NCBI GenBank assembly: GCA_036268775.1
Contig: DATATM010000015.1
Span: forward strand, 62,001-126,000
Direction: 5' to 3'
DNA from: DASZIT01 sp036268775
GTDB taxonomy: Bacteria; Actinomycetota; Acidimicrobiia; Acidimicrobiales; RAAP-2
DNA: 64,000 bases
Of the stretch, positions 24,493-33,018 are shown piece by piece (the first letter of the stretch is position 1; every line of letters starts with the position of its first letter). The notes beneath the pieces are model-generated. The model searched no databases. It was given only the letters and a program-made list of their open reading frames with translations, and was not told where the DNA came from. Made by a program: the position numbers and the translations under genes.

Positions 24493-25274
24493 GCTCTCCA
24501 GGAACCGCAGTGATCACCGGAGCGTCGAGCGGGATCGGCGCCGCCGCCGCCCGGGCCCTGGCGGCCGCCGGGTATTCGATGGTGCTGGGCGCCCGACGGG
24601 TTGAAAGGTTGACGGCGCTGGCCGCCGAGATCGGTCCCACCGCCACTGCCCACCAACTCGATGTCACCGATCCCGTCTCGGTCGAGGCCTTTACCGGGGC
24701 GATTCCCGAGTGCCGGGTACTGGTCAACAGTGCCGGCGGCGCGCTGGGGATGGAGACCATCGGGCAGGCCGACGAGGCCCTTTGGCAGTCGATGTACGAC
24801 ACCAATGTTCTCGGCACCTTGCGGATGACCAGAGCCCTGCTGCCCAAGCTGGTTGCCTCCGGCGACGGGATGGTCATCACCATTGGGTCGGTGGCGGCGT
24901 TTGAGCCCTATGCCGGCGGAGGGGGCTACAACGCGGCCAAACACGCCACCCGGGCGTTGATGGACGTGCTGCGGCTCGAGTTGGTGGGCCAGCCGATCCG
25001 GGTCAGCGAGATCGATCCCGGCCTGGTGGAGACGGAATTCTCGCTGGTGCGGTTCGGCGGGGATGAGGATCGGGCCGGCGATGTCTATCGAGGGATCACT
25101 CCGCTCAGTGCCGACGACGTCTCGGAGGTCATTGCCTTCGTGGCGACCCGTCCGAGTAATGTGGATATCGACACCGTCGTCATCCGCCCCCGGGATCAAG
25201 CCCGGGTCTGGCTCGTCCATCGGGAGCCGAGCGTCGATGGGGCATCCGGGGCGGAACGGTCGGTCGGGACATGA
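24489..25274 (+). CDS. Short-chain dehydrogenase/reductase (YdfG-like)
   Basis: A 261-residue classical SDR, an NAD(P)-dependent alcohol or 3-hydroxy-acid oxidoreductase. Cofactor loop TGASSGIG is at about residues 10-17, the NSAGG motif follows, and the catalytic Ser-Tyr-Lys triad is in IGSVAAF...YNAAKHA. After it comes the conserved PGLVETEF. The region after TVVIRP carries an unusual 20-residue C-terminal extension. ATG 24489 overlaps the upstream gene (ATGA) and the stop overlaps the truncated transporter (ATGA). The closest functional class is the serine/3-hydroxypropionate dehydrogenase group, by motif impression only. Confidence 0.88.
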   Translation: MSSPGTAVITGASSGIGAAAARALAAAGYSMVLGARRVERLTALAAEIGPTATAHQLDVTDPVSVEAFTGAIPECRVLVNSAGGALGMETIGQADEALWQSMYDTNVLGTLRMTRALLPKLVASGDGMVITIGSVAAFEPYAGGGGYNAAKHATRALMDVLRLELVGQPIRVSEIDPGLVETEFSLVRFGGDEDRAGDVYRGITPLSADDVSEVIAFVATRPSNVDIDTVVIRPRDQARVWLVHREPSVDGASGAERSVGT

Positions 25275-25861
25275 CCTTCGTCACCAAGCCACGACCGGGT
25301 GCGGCGCTGGCGCTGATCTTTGCCGCCGCCTTCATGGTCGTTTTGGACTTCAGCATCGTGAACGTGGCGTTGGCCGCCATCGAGCGCGAGTTGCACGCCG
25401 ATGCCACTGCGGTGCAGTGGGTCAACACCGCCTATGCCATCACCTTCGGTGGTCTGTTGGTTCTCGGCGGACGGATGGGTGACCTGTGGGGCCGGCGGCG
25501 AATGTTCATCATCGGCCTGGTGGTGTTCTCCCTGGCTTCGTTGGCGGGTGGCCTGGCCGGTGAGCTGTCGACGTTGGTGGTGGCCCGGGCTTTCCAGGGC
25601 ATCGGCGCGGCGATCGTGGCACCCTCCGCCCTTTCGCTCATCACCACCAGCGTCCCCGAAGAGCCGGGGCGTACCCGGGCCCTCGGCTTCTACGGCGCCA
25701 CCGCGTCGGTCGGCTTCGTGGCCGGCCTGGTCGTCGGCGGTGTCGAGGCCTGGAGCCCTCCGGTTGCCACCAGCCCGGCGGTGACGGGCCACCACCCGGG
25801 CAACCAATCGACTACTCGACAACTACAACCGACACCCACATCAGCAAGGAGAACACAGTGA
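25271..25861 (+). pseudogene. MFS drug transporter (DHA2/EmrB-QacA type), truncated after about five helices
   Basis: The first 157 residues are a clear 14-helix-type MFS exporter start: FMVVLDFSIVNVALAAIE, the antiporter loop GGRMGDLWGRRRMF, and helices up to GFYGATASVGFVAGLVVGG. Intact relatives continue for a further 300 or so residues. Here homology ends near 25741 and the frame runs 39 unrelated Pro/Thr/Gln-rich codons to a stop that overlaps the next gene's GTG. The other two frames do not hold the missing helices. A deletion between this point and the aldo/keto reductase promoter region is the simplest explanation. The start still overlaps the SDR stop (ATGA). Confidence 0.8.
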
Positions 25862-26826
25862 GACACACCATCTTGGGTAAGAGCGGCATCGAGGTGTCGC
25901 GGATCGCCTTTGGCACCTGGCAGCTGGGAGGCGAGTGGGGACCGACCGATACCGCGGTCGCCACCGAAGCCATCCGCCGGGCCGCCGACGAGGGCGTCAC
26001 CTTCTTCGACACGGCTCAAGCCTACGGCTTCGGGCAGTCGGAGCGGCTGCTGGGGGCGGCATTGGGCCATCTCCCCCGCCAACAGGTCGTCATCGCCACC
26101 AAAGGTGGCCTGCGCTCCACCGACGCCGGCCTGGTCCGTGACTCCAGCCCCGGTTGGATTCGAGACGGGGTGGAGTCCAGCCTCCGGGCCCTCAGCACCG
26201 ACTACATCGACCTCTACCAGCTCCATTGGCCCGATCCGGTGACGCCGTTCGAAGAGACGGCGGAGGCTCTGGCCAAGCTGATCGCCGACGGCAAGATCCG
26301 ACATGTCGGGGTCTCCAACTTCGACGTCGAGCAAATGGAGGCCTTTAGCGCCACCTTGCCGGTGGAGACGTTGCAGCCGCCTTACCACCTGTTCCGGCGC
26401 GACATTGAAGCCGACGTGCTTCCGTATACCGCGGCCAATGACATCGGGGTCCTGGTCTACGGACCTCTGGCTCACGGGTTGCTGGGTGGACGCCTCGCCA
26501 CCGACACCCAGTTCGCCCCGGGCGATTGGCGATCGAACAGCCCGATGTTCCACGGCGACGCCTACCGGCGCAACCTCCAAGCGGTGGCTCGCCTACAGCA
26601 GTTGGCCGAGGAGCAACTGGGTATCACCCTGCCCCAGCTGGCGATCGGGTGGGTGTTGGCCAACCCGGCGGTCGAGGTGGCCATCGTCGGCACCCGGGAC
26701 CCCGACCACATCGACGATGTCCTGCAGGCGGCGGACCTCGACCTCGATGACGGGGTCATGCAGCGGATCGATCAGATCATGGTCGACGCCACCCCGGTGG
26801 CCGGACCGTCGCCCGAGACGGTGTGA
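25858..26826 (+). CDS. Aldo/keto reductase
   Basis: A 322-residue NADPH-dependent TIM-barrel oxidoreductase. The catalytic tetrad is visible as Asp in FFDTAQAYG with the following Tyr, Lys in VIATKGG and His in YQLHWPDP. The cofactor-binding C-terminus includes AIVGTRDPDHIDDV. It starts at GTG 25858 with a good AAGGAG 7 nt upstream. That signal shows translation is independent of the truncated transporter whose stop it overlaps. The substrate is unknown; the family reduces sugars, aldehydes and ketones. Confidence 0.9.
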   Translation: MRHTILGKSGIEVSRIAFGTWQLGGEWGPTDTAVATEAIRRAADEGVTFFDTAQAYGFGQSERLLGAALGHLPRQQVVIATKGGLRSTDAGLVRDSSPGWIRDGVESSLRALSTDYIDLYQLHWPDPVTPFEETAEALAKLIADGKIRHVGVSNFDVEQMEAFSATLPVETLQPPYHLFRRDIEADVLPYTAANDIGVLVYGPLAHGLLGGRLATDTQFAPGDWRSNSPMFHGDAYRRNLQAVARLQQLAEEQLGITLPQLAIGWVLANPAVEVAIVGTRDPDHIDDVLQAADLDLDDGVMQRIDQIMVDATPVAGPSPETV

Positions 26827-26925
26827 GAGGGCCCCGGTCATGAGTGGGCATGCCATCGCTCGACCCGTCAGCCGTCCATCACGGCCGGAGAGTTTCGTTG
26901 TTGAACCAGAGAAGGGAGCACAACC

Positions 26926-27783
26926 ATGATGCCGTTGCGACACCAGGAGGAGCCGCCGCTCCAGGTGGCGGTGATAGGGACAGGCACCATGGGCGCAGCC
27001 ATGGCTCGCCGCCTCCTCGATTCGGGGATGGAGGTAGGGGTATGGTCACGGCACCCGTCGTCGATGATGCCGCTGGTCGACCTCCGGGCCACCGCCTACG
27101 CGGATGCGGCCGACGCCGCCCGAGATGCCGACGTGGTCATCAGCATGTTGCCGACCGCCAAGGTGACGGCCGACGTCATGCTGGCCGATCAGACCCTCCA
27201 GGCCATGCGGCCCGGAGCGATATGGCTGCAAATGGCGACAATCGGGGTGAGGCCGACCGAACGGCTGGCCACCTACACCCGACAGCGGCGAACCGACGTC
27301 GCCTTCGTCGACGCGCCGGTGTCCGGGGCCCCGACCATGGCGGAGACCGGACAACTGGTCATTCTTCCCTCCGGCCCGGAGGCGGTGGAGCCGTCGCTCG
27401 AGCCCCTCTTCGGTTTGTTGGGCACCGCCGCCATCTGGCTGGGTCCCGCCGGCGCCGGTAGCCGGATGAAGCTCATCCTCAACAAGTTGGTTGCGTTCCA
27501 CACCCAAGGGGAGGCCGAGGTCGCCGCCCTGGCGGGGCGGCTCGGGGTGGCATCCCCCTCCTTGTTCGCCGCCATGCGGGACAACCCCCTGGCTGCCAAG
27601 TACGCGGTCGGCCAGCTGGCCGGACTGGTCGATCGGGACTACCACCCCGACTACGCATTGGACTGGGCCATGAAGGATCTGAATCTTCTCGCCTCCGCGG
27701 TTGCCGCCGCCGGGACTCCGTCCCCCTGGCCAACCCGGTTGGGGGAGGTAGCTCGGCAACGCCAACTGCCTCCGGTGGCCTGA
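26926..27783 (+). CDS. NAD(P)-dependent 3-hydroxyisobutyrate dehydrogenase-like oxidoreductase
   Basis: A 285-residue beta-hydroxyacid dehydrogenase. The Rossmann loop is VAVIGTGTMGAAMARRLL, the substrate signature is FVDAPVSGAP, and the catalytic Lys is in MKLILNKLVAF; a helical C-terminal domain follows. AAGGGAG precedes the first ATG. Relatives include HIBADH, tartronate semialdehyde reductase and glyoxylate reductase; the substrate cannot be chosen here. It is separated by 99 bp from the aldo/keto reductase and may share its transcript. Confidence 0.88.
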   Translation: MMPLRHQEEPPLQVAVIGTGTMGAAMARRLLDSGMEVGVWSRHPSSMMPLVDLRATAYADAADAARDADVVISMLPTAKVTADVMLADQTLQAMRPGAIWLQMATIGVRPTERLATYTRQRRTDVAFVDAPVSGAPTMAETGQLVILPSGPEAVEPSLEPLFGLLGTAAIWLGPAGAGSRMKLILNKLVAFHTQGEAEVAALAGRLGVASPSLFAAMRDNPLAAKYAVGQLAGLVDRDYHPDYALDWAMKDLNLLASAVAAAGTPSPWPTRLGEVARQRQLPPVA

Positions 27784-27796
27784 GACGTCGGTGGGC

Positions 27797-28501
27797 CTAG
27801 GCCGGCAGCGCGGCGATCAGGGCGGCTGACACCGCGGCGTCGGACAACGACCCCACCAGGTCGGCGACACCGGTGGCGGCCGCGGCCAGATCGGTCTGGG
27901 CGACAGCGCGTTCCTCGGTCGGGAGGACCAGCACCTCGAGGAGGGCGGCCGGGTCCCAATGGAGGGCGGCGGCGCTGTGGAACCAGGCCCCCTCCCGGGT
28001 TCGCCGTTGGGAGATGCCGACCACCTTGCGCCCGTCGGCGGTGACCACCTCCCCGGTCCCCACCCCACCGAAGCAGACCAACGACGACCAGCGGGTGCAG
28101 GCGGCGAACTCCTCCCGGTGAGGGATCATCCCCCGGCCGCCGAGGGCGGTGAGGGCAGTGGTCCAGGCATCGCCGAACCAGTCGAAGGCCCGACCCACGT
28201 CCTCCTGCCACAACCGGTCATTCCGCGGGACCCAGGCGTCGACCCAGACCGGATCGCCGGGCATCACCAGCACCGCACCGCCCCCCGATCGCCGCCGGGC
28301 CACCTCGATCCCCCGTGCCTCGGCGAGGTCGGCATCGACGACGGCCCGGTCCTGGGTGGAGCCAAGGACGAGTGCGGGTCGGGCCACCCGGCAGACCGCC
28401 AGCGCCCGCCGGTCCGGATCGGTGTCGGTGGCCGGCCACCCTCGGTGGAGATCCCCGGCCGCGCCCTGCCGTTCCTCGATCGACCAGTCGTTCGCCACCA
28501 T
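27797..28501 (-). CDS. Lipoate-protein ligase A-like (BPL/LplA family) protein
   Basis: A 234-residue member of the biotin/lipoyl protein ligase fold. It has the lipoyl-adenylate loop RRRSGGGAVLV and the Lys-containing motif DGRKVVGISQRRTREG, both characteristic of LplA/LipB-type enzymes. It is shorter than full LplA and lacks an evident C-terminal accessory domain, as in LipM/LipL or LplA2 variants. It may attach lipoate or octanoate to a carrier protein, or be a transferase; no lipoyl-domain gene is nearby. It converges with the HIBADH-like gene, 13 bp apart. Confidence 0.8.
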   Translation of the reverse strand: MVANDWSIEERQGAAGDLHRGWPATDTDPDRRALAVCRVARPALVLGSTQDRAVVDADLAEARGIEVARRRSGGGAVLVMPGDPVWVDAWVPRNDRLWQEDVGRAFDWFGDAWTTALTALGGRGMIPHREEFAACTRWSSLVCFGGVGTGEVVTADGRKVVGISQRRTREGAWFHSAAALHWDPAALLEVLVLPTEERAVAQTDLAAAATGVADLVGSLSDAAVSAALIAALPA

Positions 28502-28511
28502 CGCTGCGAAG

Positions 28512-29090
28512 TCAGGCGATCAGGGGCTCGGAGATCAGGGGCGGAGAACGGTCGATTCCAGGGCTCAGGTAGGTGTGCCAATCGTCGCTGGCTCCCCCGC
28601 AGGAGGCGAGCAGCTGGACCCGGTGGTGGGGGGCCACCGGGGTGGTGCGGAGCACCATCCCGGCCTCGTGGGGCAGCCGGTCCTCCTTGCGGGTGTTGCA
28701 CCGCCGGCAGGCGGCCACCACGTTCTCCCAGGTGTGGGGACCCCCCTTGCTCCGGGGGATGACGTGGTCGAGGTTCTCGGCGGCGGCACCGCAGTACTGG
28801 CAGCGCGACCCGTCGCGGGCGAAGACGGTCCGGCGGTTGACCGCCACCCGGTACTGGCGGGGTATGTGGACGTACCGCACCAGCCGGACCACCGAGGGTT
28901 CGGGCACGGTGACCTTCTCGGCCCGGAAGACCCGATCGGTGGTGTGGACCAATTCGGCCTTGGTCCCCAGCACCAACAAGACGGCGCGACGCGACGACAC
29001 GATGCCCAGGGGTTCGAAGGTGGCGTTGAGCACCAGCGCCCGCCGGGACGGCGACATCGGCGACCTGACCGGTTCGGGGGCGGACACCAT
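28512..29090 (-). CDS. HNH endonuclease-domain protein
   Basis: A 192-residue protein with an N-terminal region (RALVLNATFEPLGIVSSRRAV, VHTTDRVFRAEKV) followed by an HNH nuclease module. CQYCG and CRRCN supply a zinc site around the catalytic LDHVIPRSKGGPHTWENVV. This architecture is very common as a single chromosomal copy in actinobacteria, and its role is not established. It is unlike phage homing nucleases in context. ATG 29090 is taken; Met12 (29057) is an alternative. Confidence 0.85.
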   Translation of the reverse strand: MVSAPEPVRSPMSPSRRALVLNATFEPLGIVSSRRAVLLVLGTKAELVHTTDRVFRAEKVTVPEPSVVRLVRYVHIPRQYRVAVNRRTVFARDGSRCQYCGAAAENLDHVIPRSKGGPHTWENVVAACRRCNTRKEDRLPHEAGMVLRTTPVAPHHRVQLLASCGGASDDWHTYLSPGIDRSPPLISEPLIA

Positions 29091-29149
29091 CGCCTCACCG
29101 GCCTTCGACCTTGCCTCCAGCCTCGTCCGTCGATTCACTAGACGGGAAA

Positions 29150-29500
29150 TTAGCCGTGTCCGGCCCGGGATGGGCGATTCCCCTCGTGGCCCGGGTCCGG
29201 GGTCCTCCGCGACCGGTCGAGGGCGGGGATGGATCCGCCGGTGGTCCGACACCATTCGAGGTAGGAGACCACGTCGTCGGCATCGGGAGCGGCGTCGGAG
29301 CGACCGTAGGCGGTGACCATCCGGAAGCCCCAGAGCCGACCGTCGGGAAGGGGAAGGAACGGGCGCCGCCTCCACCACCCCGGGGCCGCCAACCGGCGCA
29401 CCGCCCCCAGCGCAGGGAGCCACAGCTTCGGGCGGACCAGCACCGCCGTGACCACCGTCACCATGGTGGCCGACGTGGGCGTCGAGGGTCCGATACTCAC
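29150..29500 (-). CDS. Small WWRR/WCR-motif actinobacterial protein of unknown function
   Basis: A 116-residue gene hidden in a longer open frame. It begins with GTG at 29500, overlapping the ROK kinase stop as GTGA. Its core is distinctive: VRPKLWLPALGAVRRL, then APGWWRRRPFLPLPD, then FRMVTAYGR, then DVVSYLEWCR. I have an impression of a conserved actinobacterial family of about this size with the same P-LW-AL, WWRR-PFLP and YL-WCR pattern. Function is unknown. The basic N-terminus and absence of a signal peptide suggest a cytoplasmic protein. The last 30 residues are low-complexity. Confidence 0.65.
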   Translation of the reverse strand: MSIGPSTPTSATMVTVVTAVLVRPKLWLPALGAVRRLAAPGWWRRRPFLPLPDGRLWGFRMVTAYGRSDAAPDADDVVSYLEWCRTTGGSIPALDRSRRTPDPGHEGNRPSRAGHG

Positions 29501-30393
29501 CCCGAGGCCGGCGATCCGGTCAGCCCCAGCACCGCCCGGCGACCGACCGCCGCCGCGCCCACCAGCGGGCCGTCGGCCCCGAGGCCGGCCGGCACGATCC
29601 GGGTTCCGCGGGAGAAGGTCAACTGGCAGCGGGCGTCCATCTCGTCCTGGGCGGCGGTGAAGAACGGCCGGCCGAACCCGAGGGCCACCGAACCGGCCAC
29701 CACCGCCAACTCCAGATCCAACAGGTTCGCCACCGTGGCCACCGCCCGACCCACCAGGGTCCCGGTCCGCTTCCGCACTTCGTCGCTGGCCTCGGACGAC
29801 GGCCGGCCGGTGATGGCGGCGATCGACTGGCCGGAGGCTTCCGCTTCGAGGCAGCCGATGGCGCCGCAGGCGCAGCGCCGACCGTCGGGTTCCACGATCA
29901 CGTGTCCGATATGGCCGGCGTTGCCATCGGCGCCGTCGAGGAGGCGACCGTCGAGAACGATGCCGCCACCCACTCCGGTGGACACCACCATGGCCAGATA
30001 GTTGTCCAACCCCACCGCCGCTCCCCGCCACCCCTCACCGAGGGCCAGCGCCTTGGCGTCGTTGTCGACGGCGGTCGGCAGCTGGACCCGGGTCTCGAGT
30101 CGGGATCGGAGGGGAAAGTCCCGCCACCCGGGGATGTTGAGCGGCGAGACGGTGGCCCCGCCCCTCGTCATCGGTCCCCCGCAGCCGACCCCACAGACCA
30201 CCGGCGACGGCCGGTCCGGGTCCAGGACCCGGTCGATGGCCGCCGACAGCGACCCGAACACCGCTTCGGGGTCGTCGCCCTGAGGGGTGGGGACGTGGGC
30301 CTCGGCCAGGATTGCCCCGTCGCCGTCGACCAGCCCGGCCGCCATCTTGGTTCCGCCCACGTCGACCGCGAGCACCACCAGGCTGTCAGGCAA
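29497..30393 (-). CDS. ROK-family sugar kinase (glucokinase-like)
   Basis: A 298-residue ATP-dependent sugar kinase of the ROK family. The phosphate loop is LAVDVGGTKMAAG, the catalytic Asp is in TAVDNDAKALALGE, and STGVGGGIVLDGRLL and GNAGHIGHVIVEPDG precede the ROK zinc motif CACGAIGCLE. The start is uncertain: TTG 30393 follows the DUF3040 stop closely, and GTG 30378 is an alternative. There is no helix-turn-helix, so it is a kinase rather than a ROK repressor. Glucose is the likely but unproven substrate. Confidence 0.88.
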   Translation of the reverse strand: MPDSLVVLAVDVGGTKMAAGLVDGDGAILAEAHVPTPQGDDPEAVFGSLSAAIDRVLDPDRPSPVVCGVGCGGPMTRGGATVSPLNIPGWRDFPLRSRLETRVQLPTAVDNDAKALALGEGWRGAAVGLDNYLAMVVSTGVGGGIVLDGRLLDGADGNAGHIGHVIVEPDGRRCACGAIGCLEAEASGQSIAAITGRPSSEASDEVRKRTGTLVGRAVATVANLLDLELAVVAGSVALGFGRPFFTAAQDEMDARCQLTFSRGTRIVPAGLGADGPLVGAAAVGRRAVLGLTGSPASG

Positions 30394-30397
30394 CGAT

Positions 30398-30772
30398 TCA
30401 GTCGTCGCGATGAAGGCGACCGCGGATCCAGTCCCGCGGATCGTGTACCACGTTGCCCATGTTCCGGCTGTGGATCGACCGGGAGATGTCGTCGATGCCG
30501 GCCTTGCCCATCCGCCGGGCATTGTTGGCGAAGACCACTGCAGAGAGAAACATGATGATGACGCCGATGAAACCCAGCACCAGCGACCTCGAGAAGGTCA
30601 GCAGCATGAAGACGAAGCCGACCACGAAGACCAGGGCCGACCAGATGCAGTACCGGCCGGCGTGGCGATAGACGGTCTCGGAACGCACTCGCTCCGCGAA
30701 CTCAGGATCCTCCTTGTAGAGGGACTCCTCCAGTTCGTGGAGAATTCGCTGTTCGTGATCAGAGAGCGGCAA
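30398..30772 (-). CDS. DUF3040 family membrane protein
   Basis: A 124-residue protein starting with the DUF3040 hallmark MPLSDHEQRILHELEESLYKED, a short amphipathic helix. Two adjacent hydrophobic segments follow (about 43-80) and then a basic cytoplasmic tail. DUF3040 proteins are restricted mainly to actinobacteria, commonly near division or wall genes, and have no assigned role. The gene precedes the ROK kinase by 4 bp. Confidence 0.85.
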   Translation of the reverse strand: MPLSDHEQRILHELEESLYKEDPEFAERVRSETVYRHAGRYCIWSALVFVVGFVFMLLTFSRSLVLGFIGVIIMFLSAVVFANNARRMGKAGIDDISRSIHSRNMGNVVHDPRDWIRGRLHRDD

Positions 30773-30900
30773 GAGCCCCTCCCCTCCATCTCTTGATCGA
30801 TCTTGTTGTCATCCTCGACTCCATGATCGCGCACCTCCGTACCTAAAGCATCGCGCATTGGAACAAACGTTGACAATGCGGTCCTACTTTTCGCCCCCGG

Positions 30901-30941
30901 GGGGGGCAAACTCCCCCCGGAACCCTCAATTTAGGGGTTCC
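30901..30941 (-). terminator. Two adjacent hairpins at the 3' end of dinB
   Basis: Stem 1 pairs 30919-30925 with 30935-30941 (GGAACCC/GGGTTCC, 9-nt loop) and contains the dinB stop codon. Stem 2 pairs 30901-30906 with 30913-30918 (six G-C pairs). There is no U-run, so this is at best a factor-dependent or bidirectional terminator or an mRNA-end stabiliser. Confidence 0.4.
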
Positions 30942-32313
30942 GAGGAGAATCCGGGTCGACATCCGGCTCGGCGGCCGGACCCCACTGGGCCTGGCCCCGC
31001 TCCCGGACCCGGAGCCCGTCGGCGTCCACCATCGAGGCCGACCCCACCGACCCGTGGCCGTACCGGGCCCGGATGCTGTCCACCGCGGCTGAAATCCCAC
31101 CCCACGACTCCTGGAGGCGCTCCGCCTCCTCCCCGGCGCGCTGCATCCGACCCCCGGATTCGGCGTCGATCCGGCGCCCCCCGGGGCCGGCCGGCGGGTC
31201 GCCGCCGGCAGTCCCGAGATCCCAGGAAAGCTGCTCGTTGGCTCCGGTGGTGCCGAACCCCGACAGGCTGACCCCGAGGAGCCGCATGCCCTTGGAGAGG
31301 TCGACCGATTCGAGCAGCGCCGAGGCGATAGCCCCGATGGACGGGGCCGAGTCGACCGGGGTGAACATGGAATGAGACCGGGTGATCATGGTGAAGTCGC
31401 CGAATTTCACCTTGACGGTGATGGTCCGGGCCCCGAGATCGGAACCTCGCAGGTGGGAAGCGGCGGCGTCGACGATCCGGGCCAGGTGACCCTGGATGAC
31501 TGCCGGATCCCAGAGGTCGGAGGGGAAGGTCTCCTCGTGGCCGATCGACTTGGCCTTCTGGTCGGGGACCACCGGCCGCCGGTCGACCCCTCGGCAGAGC
31601 TCGGCCAGGTGGGAGCCCTGGGCCTTCCCCAGCTGGCGCTCGAGGGTGGTGGCCGGGAGGGAGGCGAGATCGCCCACCGTCAGGATCCCGAGGCCGCGGA
31701 GGCGGCGGGCGGACACCGGTCCCACTCCCCACAGCGCTTCGATGGGCAGCGGGTGGAGGAACTCCAGCTCCCGGCCGGCCTCCACCACGAAGACCCCCGG
31801 CCCCGGCCGGATGCCCGACCGATCGGCCACCGGCTTGGCCGCCTTCGAAGCCAGTTTGGCGATCAGCTTGCTCGCCCCCACTCCCACCGAACAGGCGAGA
31901 CGGAGCTCCTCGGCCACCCGCCGACGGATGTCCCGGGCGATGGTCGGTCCGTCGCCGAGCAGACGGACCGATCCGGTGACGTCGAGAAACGCCTCGTCGA
32001 TGGAGATCCCTTCGACCAGAGGGGTCACCGTTTCGAAGATGGCGTGGAGCTTGGCACTCTCTTCGCTGTAGCGCTGGTGACGGCCGTGGACGAACACGGC
32101 CTGGGGGCACAACCGGCGGGCCACCGACGAGGGCATGGCGGAGTGGACCCCGAACATCCGGGCCTCGTAGGTGCAGGCGGCCACCACCCCTCGGTTTCCC
32201 GAACCTCCCACGATGACCGGCAGGCCGGCCAGGGTCGGATCGTCCAGCACCTCGACCGAGGCGAAGAACGCATCCATGTCGACGTGGAGGATAACCGGGC
32301 TGGAGTCATCCAC
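30931..32313 (-). CDS. dinB: DNA polymerase IV (Y-family translesion polymerase)
   Basis: A 460-residue Y-family polymerase that copies past damaged bases. The palm motifs ILHVDMDAFFASVE (metal-binding Asp) and SIDEAFLDVTG (second catalytic acidic pair) are intact. So are the fingers region (VIVGG...VAACTYEARMFGV), the HhH/thumb GVGPVSARRLRGLGI and the little-finger domain. The C-terminal roughly 110 residues are extended and variable, with no clear clamp-binding motif seen by eye. GTG 32313 overlaps the upstream deacetylase stop by 8 nt (GTGGATGA). It is the last gene of a run that starts at a LexA-boxed promoter (33564-34144). Confidence 0.93.
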   Translation of the reverse strand: MDDSSPVILHVDMDAFFASVEVLDDPTLAGLPVIVGGSGNRGVVAACTYEARMFGVHSAMPSSVARRLCPQAVFVHGRHQRYSEESAKLHAIFETVTPLVEGISIDEAFLDVTGSVRLLGDGPTIARDIRRRVAEELRLACSVGVGASKLIAKLASKAAKPVADRSGIRPGPGVFVVEAGRELEFLHPLPIEALWGVGPVSARRLRGLGILTVGDLASLPATTLERQLGKAQGSHLAELCRGVDRRPVVPDQKAKSIGHEETFPSDLWDPAVIQGHLARIVDAAASHLRGSDLGARTITVKVKFGDFTMITRSHSMFTPVDSAPSIGAIASALLESVDLSKGMRLLGVSLSGFGTTGANEQLSWDLGTAGGDPPAGPGGRRIDAESGGRMQRAGEEAERLQESWGGISAAVDSIRARYGHGSVGSASMVDADGLRVRERGQAQWGPAAEPDVDPDSPRNP

Positions 32314-33016
32314 CGAGGCGCAACCTCCGAAACCCCTCGGCATAGGGAACCCCGGCACTTCGTCCGGCATCTTCGGCCGACCCGTGCACCGCCGACGTCG
32401 CCCAGTCGGCCCCCTCGGGGAACTGGCTCCGGTGGCAGGAGACCGCCCGCACTTTCACCTCGACGGTGTCGGAGATGTCGACCCAGACGTCGGGTTCGAG
32501 GGTGCCGGACAACAGCACGGTGGACACCTGGTGAGCCGGACCGGCATCGGGAAAATAGAGGGGCAGGGCGGCGGCCGGGGCCACCGCGTCGAGCACCGCC
32601 CATCCGGTGGCCCGGTGGTCACGATGGTTGAAGTAGTCCTGTCCGAAGAAGACCGCCGTGGGATCGGGACACAACACCACATCGGGCCGGATCCGGCGGA
32701 TCACCGAGACCAGCGCCTGCCGGAAGCCGGCATCATCGTGGAGTTCCCCGTCGGGGTAGTGGAGCCACTCCTGGCCGGCCAGCCCGAGCAACGTCCCCGC
32801 CTCGGAGGCCTCGACGGCTCGCCGGGCGGCCAGCTCCTTGGGCTCGACGGACCCGTCGGTCGAACCCTTGTCGCCGTCGGTGCAGAGGAGCACGTGGACC
32901 TCGCAGCCCTCTGCCGACCACGCTGCCAGCGTGCCCCCGCAACCCACGTCGGGATCGTCAGGGTGAGCGTAGATGGCCAGTGCCCGGGCCGGAGTCTCCT
33001 CCATGAGCTCCGGCAT
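32306..33016 (-). CDS. PIG-L/LmbE family deacetylase
   Basis: A 236-residue zinc-dependent N-deacetylase of the LmbE/PIG-L family. The metal site motif AHPDDPDVGCGGTLA is near residue 17, and the downstream zinc His is in YFNHRDHRATG. Actinobacterial members include MshB and Mca of mycothiol metabolism and other sugar deacetylases. This protein is shorter than typical MshB (about 290-300 residues), so a different substrate is likely. ATG 33016 lies 2 nt after the nrdR stop; the downstream end overlaps dinB. Confidence 0.88.
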   Translation of the reverse strand: MPELMEETPARALAIYAHPDDPDVGCGGTLAAWSAEGCEVHVLLCTDGDKGSTDGSVEPKELAARRAVEASEAGTLLGLAGQEWLHYPDGELHDDAGFRQALVSVIRRIRPDVVLCPDPTAVFFGQDYFNHRDHRATGWAVLDAVAPAAALPLYFPDAGPAHQVSTVLLSGTLEPDVWVDISDTVEVKVRAVSCHRSQFPEGADWATSAVHGSAEDAGRSAGVPYAEGFRRLRLGG

Positions 33017-33018
33017 GC

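Noticed and set aside
28512..29090. Mobile element or homing endonuclease suggested by the HNH gene
   Set aside because: No integrase, inverted repeats, target duplication or phage genes flank it, and this HNH architecture is a standard chromosomal gene in actinobacteria.
30861..30872. LexA-like sequence GAACAAACGTTG ahead of DUF3040
   Set aside because: It differs from the box at the final base, has no matching second site, and overlaps another inverted repeat (GCATTG/CAATGC), so it is probably chance.
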